Below, in pieces: positions 46,871-56,459 of a stretch of 64,000 nucleotides of DNA (position 1 is the stretch's first letter; each line of letters opens with the position of its first letter). The notes under the pieces were generated by a model that saw nothing but the letters and a program-made list of their open reading frames with translations, was not told the origin of the DNA and did not search any database. The position numbers and the translations under genes were made by a program. The DNA comes from Trichaptum fuscoviolaceum (Eukaryota > Basidiomycota > Agaricomycetes > Hymenochaetales > Trichaptaceae): contig CAJSYZ010000010.1 in the NCBI GenBank assembly GCA_910574455.1, positions 2,570,770-2,634,769 on the forward strand. Direction: 5' to 3'.

Positions 46871-47692
46871 CTTTCTCTCTCAATATTCAATTGATCAACT
46901 TTCTTTTCTGCTATCCAGGAACATCTAAAGCGTGAATATCGTACAGCAAGTAAGACACGAGAGGGTTATATAGACAAATCGGATGAAGACGAGGAAACAG
47001 AGCAGTAGTTAACAGGTGCAGGGAAGCAAATGAAGAAACTTGTCTGCAAGATCGAGAAGAATGGCGCATACGATGGCAATGAAGATGAAAATCCTTATGC
47101 CTCCTCGGTATGTTTCTGCGCACTTTCTGACGTTCGTCTGCTGATAGTACTACTCGTAAGGCTGAGGAAGAGGAGGAAGAGGAACCAGAAGTTATGGCTA
47201 CTGGTGTAGCCCAATAACAAACAACACAGCAGCAGCGGTCTGGCTCTCAAGGTCCGACACCAACAGCAGCACCCACACCAACGCCTGGATCCAAAGCCTT
47301 GTCCCGCCCACCCTCCAGACCGCCCTCACGCACCAGGTTCTCTCGCGCCTACACAAATCAAGACAGAACCGGCACCAACACCGCCCGTGCCGAGTGTCAG
47401 CGTCAGCGGACAGTGTTGTTGAGAAGCGCGCGACCTCCCCCTCCGCGCCCGCCGATGCCGAAGCTGAAAGGCAGTGGGAGCCGGGCGACAAGCCCTCTCG
47501 TGGGTGGGCGTCGAGTTCTTAGTTTACTTATTATTGTACTTATTTTGTGCTTATAATATTATCATCTACTTATATTAACTGAATGACTGAACTGCCTGAA
47601 TGACTGACCTGACTGACTGACTGGCTGAAGCACTGATTTAAGTCAACAGCACTGATTTCAGTAAGTCGCTCCTGAATAACAGGAGAACATGC
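46871..47692 (+). pseudogene. TFG1: Third copy of the TFG1 3' end
   Basis: It starts within the TFG1 intron (tttctctctcaatattca) and continues through the exon with DESDEDEE- and NEDENPYASS-like segments, the Gln/Pro/Thr-rich end and the CTGA repeat. It is about 90-95 per cent identical to 38878-39705. It has its own lesions, e.g. the frame stops at gagcagtag near 47005 where the other copies read gagcagcaatgg. Together with 38878-39705 it forms direct repeats around the AGS fragment. Confidence 0.8.
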
Positions 47693-47881
47693 ATCCCCGA
47701 CACGAAGCGTAGCTGAGGGAGGGATGTGTCGTCATGAACTTTAATCCAGTTTTACAGAAAGTAAGCCAATTCTCACGCTCCAGCCAATCATAAGTTTTCT
47801 GTCATCTATTTTGTTCCTATCTTTAATTCATCTGCGTTTTATTACTACAAGATCGTCAGGGACACGGAAGCCGAACAGAAG

Positions 47882-48652
47882 GTGCAAGGCACAGGAGAGG
47901 CATTGAAGGACTGGGTAGAGGATGCGATGAAGAGCAGTGGTGTAAAGGGATTGAGCACGGCTGAGGTGGCGGGGGTAAAACCGCATAGAAGTGGCACAAA
48001 AATTACGGTGCGCTTCAAATGCCCTCAGGATGCTAATCAGGTGGTTAGGAGTGCGGCGCAGTGCTCAGCAGCGTTGGGCGCAGGGGCAAAAGTGAGTGTC
48101 CCGCACTATGGGATTGTCGTCCAAGATGTCCCACTCTTCTACGACCCCACAAAGGCCAGCTACCGAAACGACCTGCATGCACAAAACCCTTCTTTGATCC
48201 CCTCCCCGGAAACCATAGTGGATGCCCGATGGCTTGTCCCGAAGGATAGACTCCCCAATGGCCGCAAGACAGGAAGCTGGGTGGTCTTCTTGAACAATCA
48301 GCAAGCAGCCGACAACCTGATAGATCAAGGCATCCGCGTGCAAGCTCTCCTACTTAACGCGCGCCGATACTTCTCCGGACCGCGCCAGTGCAGAAAGTGC
48401 CAGCAATGGGGACATCTGAGCTATAGCTGCAGAGCCCGCGACCAGACATGCGCTCACTGCGGCGGTCCTCACACGGGGAATACATGCCCAGACCCGGAGC
48501 TGAAAAACTGTACGAACTGCAAAGGCAAGCATGACACATACGACCCCGTCTGTCCCAGTCGACGGCAGGAGACAACACAAACGCAAATGATTCAAGCCGG
48601 CACTAGCATTTACTTCGCGGGAAGCGACTTCACCTTTCACCCCTTCGAATGA
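47882..48652 (+). CDS. LINE ORF1 (Gag-like, three zinc knuckles)
   Basis: 256 residues from ATG 47882; the frame is open further upstream, so the true start is uncertain. Three C-terminal zinc knuckles: CX2CX4HX4C (CRKCQQWGHLSYSC), CX2CX3HX4C (CAHCGGPHTGNTC) and CX2CX3HX6C (CTNCKGKHDTYDPVC). This is the ORF1 type of Tad, I and related LINEs, an RNA-binding protein of the retrotransposition complex. The middle (KTGSWVVFLNNQQAADNLID) resembles the RRM-like region of such proteins. Its stop overlaps the ATG of ORF2 in ATGA at 48649-48652, which suggests coupled termination and reinitiation. Confidence 0.82.
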   Translation: MQGTGEALKDWVEDAMKSSGVKGLSTAEVAGVKPHRSGTKITVRFKCPQDANQVVRSAAQCSAALGAGAKVSVPHYGIVVQDVPLFYDPTKASYRNDLHAQNPSLIPSPETIVDARWLVPKDRLPNGRKTGSWVVFLNNQQAADNLIDQGIRVQALLLNARRYFSGPRQCRKCQQWGHLSYSCRARDQTCAHCGGPHTGNTCPDPELKNCTNCKGKHDTYDPVCPSRRQETTQTQMIQAGTSIYFAGSDFTFHPFE

Positions 48653-49528
48653 ATAGCCACACCACATTTCAACACGGTTTTAGAATTCGATCATTAAACT
48701 GTAATCAACGATACGAAGTACTAGCATCACTGCTCAACAACACCGACCCTAAGTTATTTGATATTATTTGCATCCAAGAGCCTCCTCCTTCTTTCCTGAG
48801 ACGACCATCTCTTCTTCCTCTACACTGGGACCGAATCCTTCCGGTACCCGCACACGAAGACGATCCGGTCAAATGTTTTATTTACATCAACAAGCGCATC
48901 CCCTCCAGCACGTATAGCCCAATTCCTACTCGACACCCTAATATCACCGCCGCTCGCATTGCTCTCCCTACCATCTCTATCGCAGTATACAACACGTACA
49001 ACCCCCCAGAAACATCTCAAACGATCGAGGCCCTGGCTGAGCTTCTGCAGGACCCGTGCCATGGCCCAAAGGCAGAGGAGACGATCATGCTCGTAGGGGA
49101 CTTTAATAAGCATGATGCCCTCTGGTCCGGTCCCAAACAGCCTTCGAGGACCCAGAGCAACGCCGCCGACCCACTTATCGACATTATCCTGAGACATGAG
49201 CTGGAACTCTGCCTTGAGCCGGGAACCCCCACCTTTATGTCTGCTGCCCATAGGACATGGTCGACTTTGGACTTACTGCTGGTATTGGGCGATAGCCTTC
49301 GTCCGCTGCTCACACAGTGCCAAACCTTCAGTGGCGACGGCTCGGATCACCTGGGCCTAGAAGCGGAATTTGATGTTTGTCCAGAGTACTTGCAGGCGAA
49401 AGCGAAACCACGCTTCAGGGACACCAACTGGGTGGAGTTCGGAAAACGAGTCTCCCGACACTTTCAGGCCTATCCTCTTACGGTGGCAATCAACTCCCCA
49501 ACGATCATGGATAAGGTTGTTGCAGACC
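48649..49528 (+). pseudogene. LINE ORF2, endonuclease domain only
   Basis: The APE-type endonuclease fold is recognisable by IRSLNCNQRY, IICIQEPP, YNTYNPP, MLVGDFNKHD, STLDLLLV and SDHLGLEAEF, in the expected order. The DNA-nicking domain seems complete, but the gypsy LTR replaces everything after VVAD. The open frame continues to 49728 only through LTR sequence. Without RT the protein cannot retrotranspose. Confidence 0.85.
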
Positions 49529-50346
49529 TGTTACGACCGTCGGGAATTGTAGCGGGAAACAGTTTCGGGAAACTGGAATTCGCGACAAGAACCCGCGTTC
49601 GGGAATCTGGATTCGCGACTGGGAACGAGCGTGGGAATTCTGGCGGGAAACGCGCGGGATTCTATCCAGGCGCGTCGCGGGATTCTCAAGGCCAGCTAGG
49701 ACTCTTCACTGCTTTGAACGTCAAGTAAGCGGATCCCTAAGGAAGCACTCCACAAGTAAGTATTGCGCAACTAACTACACAGGAGAAAAGAGAGAGATCG
49801 CACCTAAGGAAGCACTCCACAAGAGGTCAAAAGTGGGGTGCTCCTTACGATGCCTACAGCTATTTATCTACTTCGTAAAGACTGTATAGTTAATCTACGC
49901 TAAGTGTCCTTGCGCAATGCGCACCTATCTACTACAAACGATACATGCTACGACCGCACTGCTAGGCATGTCTATCCCGTCTCTCCAGATGGCTACGGCC
50001 TGTCCGTGGACGTCAGCGTCCGGTCCGGGGCCGCGACTAGCCAGACTAGGTATGCCAGACTGTTGCAGGTCGTCACCTTGAGGTACTAACGGATTAATGA
50101 GCGTATGTTGATAAGTGAATGTACGTGTGCCGTGGCGGGTCGTCGTAAATGAGTGTGTGTATGCGTGCATGGTTGCCAGGACGGTGGTGCGGGATAAGTC
50201 ACGTGAGCATGGGATCGTGCGATTCGGGAATGAGGTTTCGCGCGGGGAATCCAATGGCGGGACTCTCCCCGCGGGTTTGTCTGCTCATGTCGGGATCCTT
50301 GGCGGGAAAGTGCGGGAAATGAGAAAAGGAGCCCGGGATCTCGACA
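49529..50346 (-). repeat. 3' LTR of gypsy element 1
   Basis: 818 bp; on the plus strand TGTTACGACC ... CTCGACA. It is rich in CGGGAA/TTCCCG motifs at its first 150 bp and last 130 bp. Confidence 0.85.
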
Positions 50347-53300
50347 TTACCCCCCTCCAAAGGCGCAACTCCGGGGCGCCAAGCTTGAATCTTGCTCAGG
50401 TCACAGAGCTCGATAGCGTTGACTTCTCGAGGGGCGTCCGGGTGTTTTCGATAGAAACTGCGAATTTTAGCCTTTGCATTACCCATATCCTTTGCGGGAA
50501 TCCATGTATCTTCCGCGCTCGAATATCCCTTCCATCGTACCAAGTATTCAAATCTCCGTCTAAACCGTCTAGCATCCAGAACCTCTTCCACCTCGTACTC
50601 CAGATCTCCTTCTACTTCGACTGGGGGCGGCGGGGGTTGCGTTCGACCGGGAATGTCGTCTTCGTGGTATGGCGAGAGCAGCGATACGTGAAATACGGGA
50701 TGAATCTTCAGCGACGCGGGGAGTTCGAGTTCGTAGGTGAGGTCACTTAGCTTTGCCTTCACTTTATACGGCCCTAGTCGTTTCGGTAATAATTTGCGCG
50801 CTCCCGGTCGCCGAACGTTCGTCGCCTCGAGCCATACTTTATCCCCGACTGCGTACTGCGGGGCCTCGTTCCTGGCCTGATCGTAGTGCTGCTTCATGCG
50901 CTCTGCCGCAACCTCCAAAGCCGCTCTTGCCTCTTCCTGTGCCTGCTGAAGCTCCTGTAGTCGTGCGTCCGCGGCGGGGACCGTGGACAGGCCGTCGCTC
51001 GGGGCAATCGTGAATTCGGGATTGTAGCCGTAGACAAGCACGAACGGGGATTGTCGTGTTGCCGCGTGCGCTTTCGTGTTGTGTGCGAATTCTGCCATTG
51101 GGAGTAATCCGGCCCAGTTTTCTTGTCGTGTATCTATGAAAGCCCGTAAATATTGTTCCAGCTCTTGGTTTACCCTTTCGGTTTGCCCATCCGTCTGCGG
51201 GTGATACGCAGTCGACGTGGTACCCTTGATACCGAGTCGGGAAAAAAGGGCTTTCATGAACTGCGCGACAAACTGTGGTCCTCGGTCGGATATGATCTGG
51301 CGGGGGGTTCCGTGCAGCTTCCAGACGTGCTGCAGGAATAGTTCCGCAGTTTCCGGTGCATCAATGTCAGACGTGGTCGGGATAAAATGCGCTTGCTTGG
51401 TGAGACGGTCGACCACCACGAAAATTGCGTCGTAATCCTCAGATCGGGGGAGCTGGGTGATGAAATCGCACGAAATCGCCTGCCAGGGGCCCTGCGGGAT
51501 TTCGTTCGGTTGCAGGAGTCCTACCGGGCGTTGGGATCGGTTCTTCGTGCGTGCACAGGTATCGCATCCCGAAACGTATCGTTCTACGAAGTTAGACATC
51601 CCGGGCCACCAGTAGTTGCGGCTTACCATCTCAAACGTTTTCCAACGTCCAGGATGTCCGGCGGGTAGACTGTCGTGGTAAGTCTTCACCACATCCCGGC
51701 GAATGGTCTCGTCTTTCGGGACGTAAACCTTACCCTGGTACAGGATGAGGCCTTCCTCGGTGCTCCAGTCCTCAAGTTCCTTGGTCAGGACTCGAGGCGC
51801 CTTGGACTTGACCAGCTCGATCGCGTCCACCAGTTCGTCTTCATATTGATCTGACTTACGAATGCGTCGTAGGAGGGCCTGATCCCCGTGTACCTGCGTC
51901 ATTCCCCGACGAATTGCCTTTAGTCGAAACATTTCGGGGGTCAAGAGGGTCCGTCCCGTGTTGTCTTCGCCTTCGGGTTGAAGATCGACGCGTCGTGACA
52001 TGGCGTCGGGTTTGCCCCCGAGTCGCCCTGGGCGATGGCGAATCGTAAAGTCGAAGCAAGTGAGGAACAGACTCCACCGGGCTTGGCGTCGCGTCAGCGT
52101 TCGGGATTCAGAGAAATATAGCAGATTCTTGTGGTCAGACACGATATCGAGTTTATGACTCGCACCTTCGAGATAATGTCGCCACTCGTCAAGAGCTCTA
52201 ATAATCGCGAGTAGCTCCTTGTCATAAATCTCGTAGTTGCGTTCCGCATCGTTGAGGGATTTCGAGAAAAAGGCGACCGGATGTATCAGCCCGTCGTCGC
52301 CTTCCTGGGACAAGACCGCGCCGGTCGCGAAATCAGAGGCGTTGCATTCCACGATGAATTGTCGCGACATGTCTGGCATCATCAGGACGGGGGCGGTCGT
52401 GAACATGCGCTTGAGATAGTCGAAAGCGAACTGCTGGTTTTCTGTCCAGGCCCAGCGAACGTCCTTCTTCAGCAGCGTCGTGAGCGGTTTGACGATGTGC
52501 GAGAAATCCCGAATGAAGCGTCGATAGAAATTCGCGAACCCGAGGAAGGCTTGGATGTCTTTCACCTTTTTCGGGGTAGGCCAGTCGAGGACCGCCTGTA
52601 CCTTGGCGGGATCCATCGCCACCTTTCCCTGCGAAATAATCATCCCGAGATACTCGACGGAAGTCTGTTTGAATTTGCACTTTTCGGGTTTGCAGAACAA
52701 GTCGTTTTCGCGTAGCCGTTTAAGGACTTCCCGTACGTGTTCCTCATGCTGCGATTCATCTTCGGAAAAGATTAGCAAGTCGTCAAGATAGATGATCACG
52801 TATACTCCAATGAGATCTTTGAAGATATCGTTCATCATATGCTGGAAGGTCGCCGGGGCATTCGTGAGCCCGAATGTCATCACCGTTGGTTCGAAATGTC
52901 CTGCCTGAGTCCGAAATGCAGCCTTCCACTCGTCACCTTGCTTCAGTCGCACGTTGTGGTAGCCCCATCGCAAATCTAACGTCGTGAAAACCTTCGCCTT
53001 TTGCAGTGCGTCTACGAGTTCCATCGTGAGGGGAAGCGGGTATCGATTCTTGACCGTGATGTCGTTCAGTCGTCGGTAATCGACTACCATGCGCAAGGTT
53101 CCGTCCTTTTTCTTGATAAAGAAGACGGGAGCCGCTGCAGGGGATTTCGAAGGTCGTATGTACCCTTTGCGCAGGTTTTCGTCAACGAATTCGCGAAGGG
53201 CGTCGCGTTCGGCCGGGGCCAACGGATAGATTTTGCTGTACGGGGGAACCTTCCCGGGTTCTAAATCTATGGCGTGATCATACGGCTTGCGTAGTGGAAG

Positions 53301-54386
53301 CCTTTCGGATTCAACTTTCGAGAAAACGTCGGCAAACTCACGAAATTCGGGGGGAACTAGTTCCTCGAAGGTTTTCTCGCCTTCCTTCACTGCTGACTTC
53401 TCAGCGATGGCCTGGGAGTGGGTGTACGAGGCGGCAATTTTGTACGCGAAGTGGTCGTCCGTCGTGACGAAGTAGGATTCAGCGTCGTGGTACTGGTCCC
53501 AATATTTTTCTGAGTACCGAAATCCTGGTGGGACAGTTTCCCATTCGGCCTGGGTCCTGTCGGGCCCCCAGGGGGTCTCGACTTCTTCTGCTATGGCGAG
53601 GCGGGGAAGCGGGACCAGGCGTTGCTGGTTGTCACACTGAGGTGGGCAGCGGTTGAGATCGACCACATCGTTGGTCCAGTCAATGGTTGGGTTATGGTGC
53701 CGCAACCAGTCGATCCCCATGATAATATCGTCGTCGCCAATATCCGCGACGGCCATGGTCAACTGTTCTAAGTGTCCCTTCATCTCGACGTTGAGGACTA
53801 CTTCCTTGGTGATGCGTCCAATCGCGTTCGGGGAATTGTCCGCGTTGCGCAAAAGTATCGGGATTACCAATTCCCGAGTCTGGAGTCCGTGTCGCGAAAC
53901 GTAGCGGGAATTTATAAAAGTTCCCGACGCACCGCTGTCTAACATTACTGTGGCTAAGGCATCCGTCTTTCCGTCGCTAACCTGTACCGGGAACTTCAAA
54001 TGTCGTCGAAGACGACGGTCTATTGTAGAGATGGTTAAATACAAGGGACCATTATTAAGAGAGTTCTTCGGCCACAAGGGCGGTTGGGTCGTATAGGGCG
54101 CGACTGAGCAATACGACCCTACTGAAAATCCGCTGGGGGCGGGGCTTCGGGATTGTGAACGTTCTTGGCGGCGGGCGTCATGGCGGCGAATGCGTTCTGT
54201 AGCACGGACTGCTGCACATTCTGGACGTACTGTTCCGCCATACGTTTGAGCGTTTCTTCGAACGACTGGAGCGCGGGGGGCGATGGGCTCGACGGGGACG
54301 TGGATTTCGTAGCTTTGAGGTTTCGGGTTGGCGGTCGCGTTGGGCAATCGCTCACTAAATGGTCTTTCTCTCCGCAGTAGTAGCAT
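50199..54386 (-). CDS. Gypsy element 1 Pol (protease, RT, RNase H, integrase, chromodomain)
   Basis: A single open frame of 1395 codons, in the -1 frame relative to gag and overlapping it by 268 bases, so -1 ribosomal frameshifting is the likely route of expression. Residues: protease DSGA at 150-153; RT with YLDD at 533-536; RNase H from about 675; integrase zinc finger H904, H911, C941, C944; catalytic D974, D1034 and E1070 (35 residues apart); GPY motif near 1205; chromodomain about 1263-1315 (YLVRWKGYSSAEDTWIP), which targets integration to marked chromatin. The first RNase H catalytic position reads CNASD (N682) where related elements have D, so RNase H may be inactive. The frame extends through the polypurine tract into the LTR. 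Confidence 0.9.
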   Translation of the reverse strand: MLLLRRERPFSERLPNATANPKPQSYEIHVPVEPIAPRAPVVRRNAQTYGGTVRPECAAVRATERIRRHDARRQERSQSRSPAPSGFSVGSYCSVAPYTTQPPLWPKNSLNNGPLYLTISTIDRRLRRHLKFPVQVSDGKTDALATVMLDSGASGTFINSRYVSRHGLQTRELVIPILLRNADNSPNAIGRITKEVVLNVEMKGHLEQLTMAVADIGDDDIIMGIDWLRHHNPTIDWTNDVVDLNRCPPQCDNQQRLVPLPRLAIAEEVETPWGPDRTQAEWETVPPGFRYSEKYWDQYHDAESYFVTTDDHFAYKIAASYTHSQAIAEKSAVKEGEKTFEELVPPEFREFADVFSKVESERLPLRKPYDHAIDLEPGKVPPYSKIYPLAPAERDALREFVDENLRKGYIRPSKSPAAAPVFFIKKKDGTLRMVVDYRRLNDITVKNRYPLPLTMELVDALQKAKVFTTLDLRWGYHNVRLKQGDEWKAAFRTQAGHFEPTVMTFGLTNAPATFQHMMNDIFKDLIGVYVIIYLDDLLIFSEDESQHEEHVREVLKRLRENDLFCKPEKCKFKQTSVEYLGMIISQGKVAMDPAKVQAVLDWPTPKKVKDIQAFLGFANFYRRFIRDFSHIVKPLTTLLKKDVRWAWTENQQFAFDYLKRMFTTAPVLMMPDMSRQFIVECNASDFATGAVLSQEGDDGLIHPVAFFSKSLNDAERNYEIYDKELLAIIRALDEWRHYLEGASHKLDIVSDHKNLLYFSESRTLTRRQARWSLFLTCFDFTIRHRPGRLGGKPDAMSRRVDLQPEGEDNTGRTLLTPEMFRLKAIRRGMTQVHGDQALLRRIRKSDQYEDELVDAIELVKSKAPRVLTKELEDWSTEEGLILYQGKVYVPKDETIRRDVVKTYHDSLPAGHPGRWKTFEMVSRNYWWPGMSNFVERYVSGCDTCARTKNRSQRPVGLLQPNEIPQGPWQAISCDFITQLPRSEDYDAIFVVVDRLTKQAHFIPTTSDIDAPETAELFLQHVWKLHGTPRQIISDRGPQFVAQFMKALFSRLGIKGTTSTAYHPQTDGQTERVNQELEQYLRAFIDTRQENWAGLLPMAEFAHNTKAHAATRQSPFVLVYGYNPEFTIAPSDGLSTVPAADARLQELQQAQEEARAALEVAAERMKQHYDQARNEAPQYAVGDKVWLEATNVRRPGARKLLPKRLGPYKVKAKLSDLTYELELPASLKIHPVFHVSLLSPYHEDDIPGRTQPPPPPVEVEGDLEYEVEEVLDARRFRRRFEYLVRWKGYSSAEDTWIPAKDMGNAKAKIRSFYRKHPDAPREVNAIELCDLSKIQAWRPGVAPLEGGNVEIPGSFSHFPHFPAKDPDMSRQTRGESPAIGFPARNLIPESHDPMLT

Positions 54387-55327
54387 AGTCCCTTACTCCT
54401 GCGCTCCCGGCGCACCCTGTCAATCTCCATTGCGTTGGGATCCTTCGTCGAGCTTGCGCCCGCAGTCGGGATCGTACGCGGAGCTGAACTAGTGGTGCCA
54501 GGATTGCTTCGGGGCGTAGCCGCTGGCTTTGATACTGGTCCATAGGCGTGTGCGAGCCTTAGCTTCTCGTCCGTCTCGGAAACCCAGTTGACGTAGGCAT
54601 CGAATTTCATATCCTTCGCCTCTGTGCTGGCGATGTGCTGGCGAACCTGGTCTTTGAGTCCCTTCCGGAACATGTCGAGGTAGATGACATCCGTCGTTGC
54701 GTCCTTGGGCCACCCGGTAAGGGCTTGGAGGGCACGGAATTGCGACGCAAACTCGGCGACCGTTCCTGTCTGGCGTAGGCGCATCAGCTTGTCGGCTGCG
54801 GCTTTGTCTGCATCGATTTCCCCGTAAGAGGCGCGAAGGGCGGCGAACAGGGCCTCCAGGCTGGCGGCTTCTGGCGGTGTCGGGATGTCCTGGAGTCGAT
54901 CTAGAATGGGTCGTGCCCAGTCTTGCGCCGGCCCCCGTAGTAGCATCAGAGCAAATGCGACTTTGCGGGTTTCGTCTAGTCCTGGATGTTGTCCGAACAG
55001 GTAGAGCTTAATCTGGTGAATCCAGTTCTCCAGCTTGGCTCGTTCGCCTTCGAAGGTGTCGGGAAGCTTCATCTTGAGCCCTGCTCCGCCCCCAGACGGG
55101 GAGGCGGGCTGACTCGCGATTTGGGCTTCTAACGCCCGGTTGGCGTGCTTGAGCTGGGCGACTGTGTTCTGGACCTGATTGTGTTCGTTGACTAGCTTGG
55201 AGTAGCGCTTTTCGAGGGTGTCGAGGCGATCAAGGATGGGCTGGAGTTTGTCTTCCTCCATCGAGGAGCTAGGGGACGGGAAAGCGAAGGTGTCTGCGAG
55301 TCCTCCCCATTCCTGGTGGGACGACAT
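54119..55327 (-). CDS. Gypsy element 1 Gag
   Basis: 402 residues. A coiled-coil-like N-terminus (LDTLEKRYSKLVNEHNQVQN) is followed by the Ty3-type capsid core (LPDTFEGERAKLENWIHQIK ... FASQFRALQALTGW) and one zinc knuckle CYYCGEKDHLVSDC (CX2CX4HX4C). The start at 55327 is 77 bases inside the internal region. Gag forms the particle that holds RNA and enzymes. The C-terminal 90 codons overlap pol. Confidence 0.88.
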   Translation of the reverse strand: MSSHQEWGGLADTFAFPSPSSSMEEDKLQPILDRLDTLEKRYSKLVNEHNQVQNTVAQLKHANRALEAQIASQPASPSGGGAGLKMKLPDTFEGERAKLENWIHQIKLYLFGQHPGLDETRKVAFALMLLRGPAQDWARPILDRLQDIPTPPEAASLEALFAALRASYGEIDADKAAADKLMRLRQTGTVAEFASQFRALQALTGWPKDATTDVIYLDMFRKGLKDQVRQHIASTEAKDMKFDAYVNWVSETDEKLRLAHAYGPVSKPAATPRSNPGTTSSAPRTIPTAGASSTKDPNAMEIDRVRRERRSKGLCYYCGEKDHLVSDCPTRPPTRNLKATKSTSPSSPSPPALQSFEETLKRMAEQYVQNVQQSVLQNAFAAMTPAAKNVHNPEAPPPADFQ

Positions 55328-55403
55328 CGCGGGTCGGCGGTACGGGTGTGGGGGTAGAAGTAAAGAGCGTGAGGGTGTCGAGTCCGAGCGGCGGTGAGCC
55401 AGG

Positions 55404-55414
55404 ACTTTTGACCT
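55404..55414 (-). promoter_or_regulatory. Self-priming primer-binding site of gypsy element 1
   Basis: On the minus strand AGGTCAAAAGT begins two bases inside the internal region, next to the 5' LTR. It is exactly complementary over 11 nt to ACTTTTGACCT in the LTR (minus strand of 49824-49834). This is the arrangement of the Tf1/sushi chromoviruses, whose RNA 5' end folds back as primer. No tRNA match was seen. Confidence 0.65.
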
Positions 55415-55416
55415 AA

Positions 55417-55692
55417 TGTTACGACCGTCGGGAATTGTAGCGGGAAACAGTTTCGGGAAACTGGAATTCGCGACAAGAACCCGCGTTCGGGAATCTGGAT
55501 TCGCGACTGGGAACGAGCGTGGGAACTCGGGCGGGAAACGCGCGGGATTCTCAAGGCCAGCTAGGACTCTTCACTGCTTTGAACGTCAAGTAAGCGGATC
55601 CCTAAGGAAGCACTCCACAAGTAAGTATTGCGCAACTAACTACACAGGAGAAAAGAGAGAGATCGCACCTAAGGAAGCACTCCACAAGAGGT
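55417..55692 (-). repeat. Truncated 5' LTR of gypsy element 1
   Basis: 276 bp matching the first about 300 bp of the left LTR in plus-strand reading. It stops at aagaggtc, a few bases from where the self-priming model puts the 5' end of the element RNA. It therefore corresponds to R-U5 without U3. Confidence 0.75.
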
Positions 55693-55693
55693 C

Positions 55694-56459
55694 CCCGACA
55701 CCGCCAGAAGCCGCCAGCCTGGAGGCCCTGTTCGCCGCCCTTCGCGCCTCTTACGGGGAAATCGATGCAGACAAAGCCGCAGCCGACAAGCTGATGCGCC
55801 TACGCCAGACAGGAACGGTCGCCGAGTTTGCGTCGCAATTCCGTGCCCTCCAAGCCCTCACCGGGTGGCCCAAGGACGCAACGACGGATGTCATCTACCT
55901 CGACATGTTCCGGAAGGGACTCAAAGACCAGGTTCGCCAGCACATCGCCAGCACAGAGGCGAAGGATATGAAATTCGATGCCTACGTCAACTGGGTTTCC
56001 GAGACGGACGAGAAGCTAAGGCTTGCACACGCCTATGGACCAGTATCAAAGCCAGCGGCTACGCCCCGAAGCAATCCCGGCACCACTAGTTCAGCTCCGC
56101 GTACGATCCCGACTGCGGGCGCAAGCTCGACGAAGGATCCCAACGCAATGGAGATTGACAGGGTGCGCCGGGAGCGCAGGAGTAAGGGACTATGCTACTA
56201 CTGCGGAGAGAAAGACCATTTAGTGAGCGATTGCCCAACGCGACCGCCAACCCGAAACCTAAAGGCTACGAAATCCACGTCCCCGTCGAGCCCCTCGCCC
56301 CCCGCGCTCCAGTCGTTCGAAGAAACGCTCAAACGTATGGCGGAACAGTACGTCCAGAATGTGCAGCAGTCCGTGCTACAGAACGCATTCGCCGCCATGA
56401 CGCCCGCCGCCAAGAACGTTCACAATCCCGAAGCCCCGCCCCCAGCGGATTTTCAGTAG
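55694..56459 (+). pseudogene. Gypsy element 2 Gag, N-terminally truncated and fused to LTR sequence
   Basis: Gag codons from TPPEAASLEALFAALRAS to the stop at 56457-56459, including the zinc knuckle CYYCGEKDHLVSDC. The N-terminal third of Gag is missing. The frame is open leftwards through the neighbouring LTR piece to an ATG at 55416, so a hybrid of about 90 LTR-encoded residues plus Gag could be translated; that would be accidental. Confidence 0.8.

Larger units (their letters stand above)
47695..49528 (+). mobile_element. Non-LTR retrotransposon (LINE, Tad/I-like layout), 5' part
   Basis: It starts with a block (CCCCGACACGAAGCGTAGCT) also found at 40016, followed by ORF1 with zinc knuckles and ORF2 with an APE-type endonuclease. 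The reverse transcriptase is missing because a gypsy LTR begins at 49529. The rest of the LINE was not recognised on the far side of the gypsy insertions. Confidence 0.8.
49529..55692 (-). mobile_element. Ty3/gypsy chromovirus-type element 1 with truncated 5' LTR
   Basis: Transcribed on the minus strand. The complete 3' LTR is at 49529-50346 (818 bp); gag and pol lie between; at the 5' end only 276 bp of LTR remain (55417-55692). A polypurine tract (GGAGGGGGG on the minus strand) lies at 50350-50358. The right LTR piece lacks a 23-bp repeat unit present in the left LTR (around 49662-49684). The element interrupts LINE ORF2. It joins a second, plus-strand copy of the same family at 55693. Confidence 0.9.

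Noticed and set aside
51153..54380. Plus-strand open frames opposite gypsy pol and gag
   Set aside because: They are shadows of the minus-strand retrotransposon genes.
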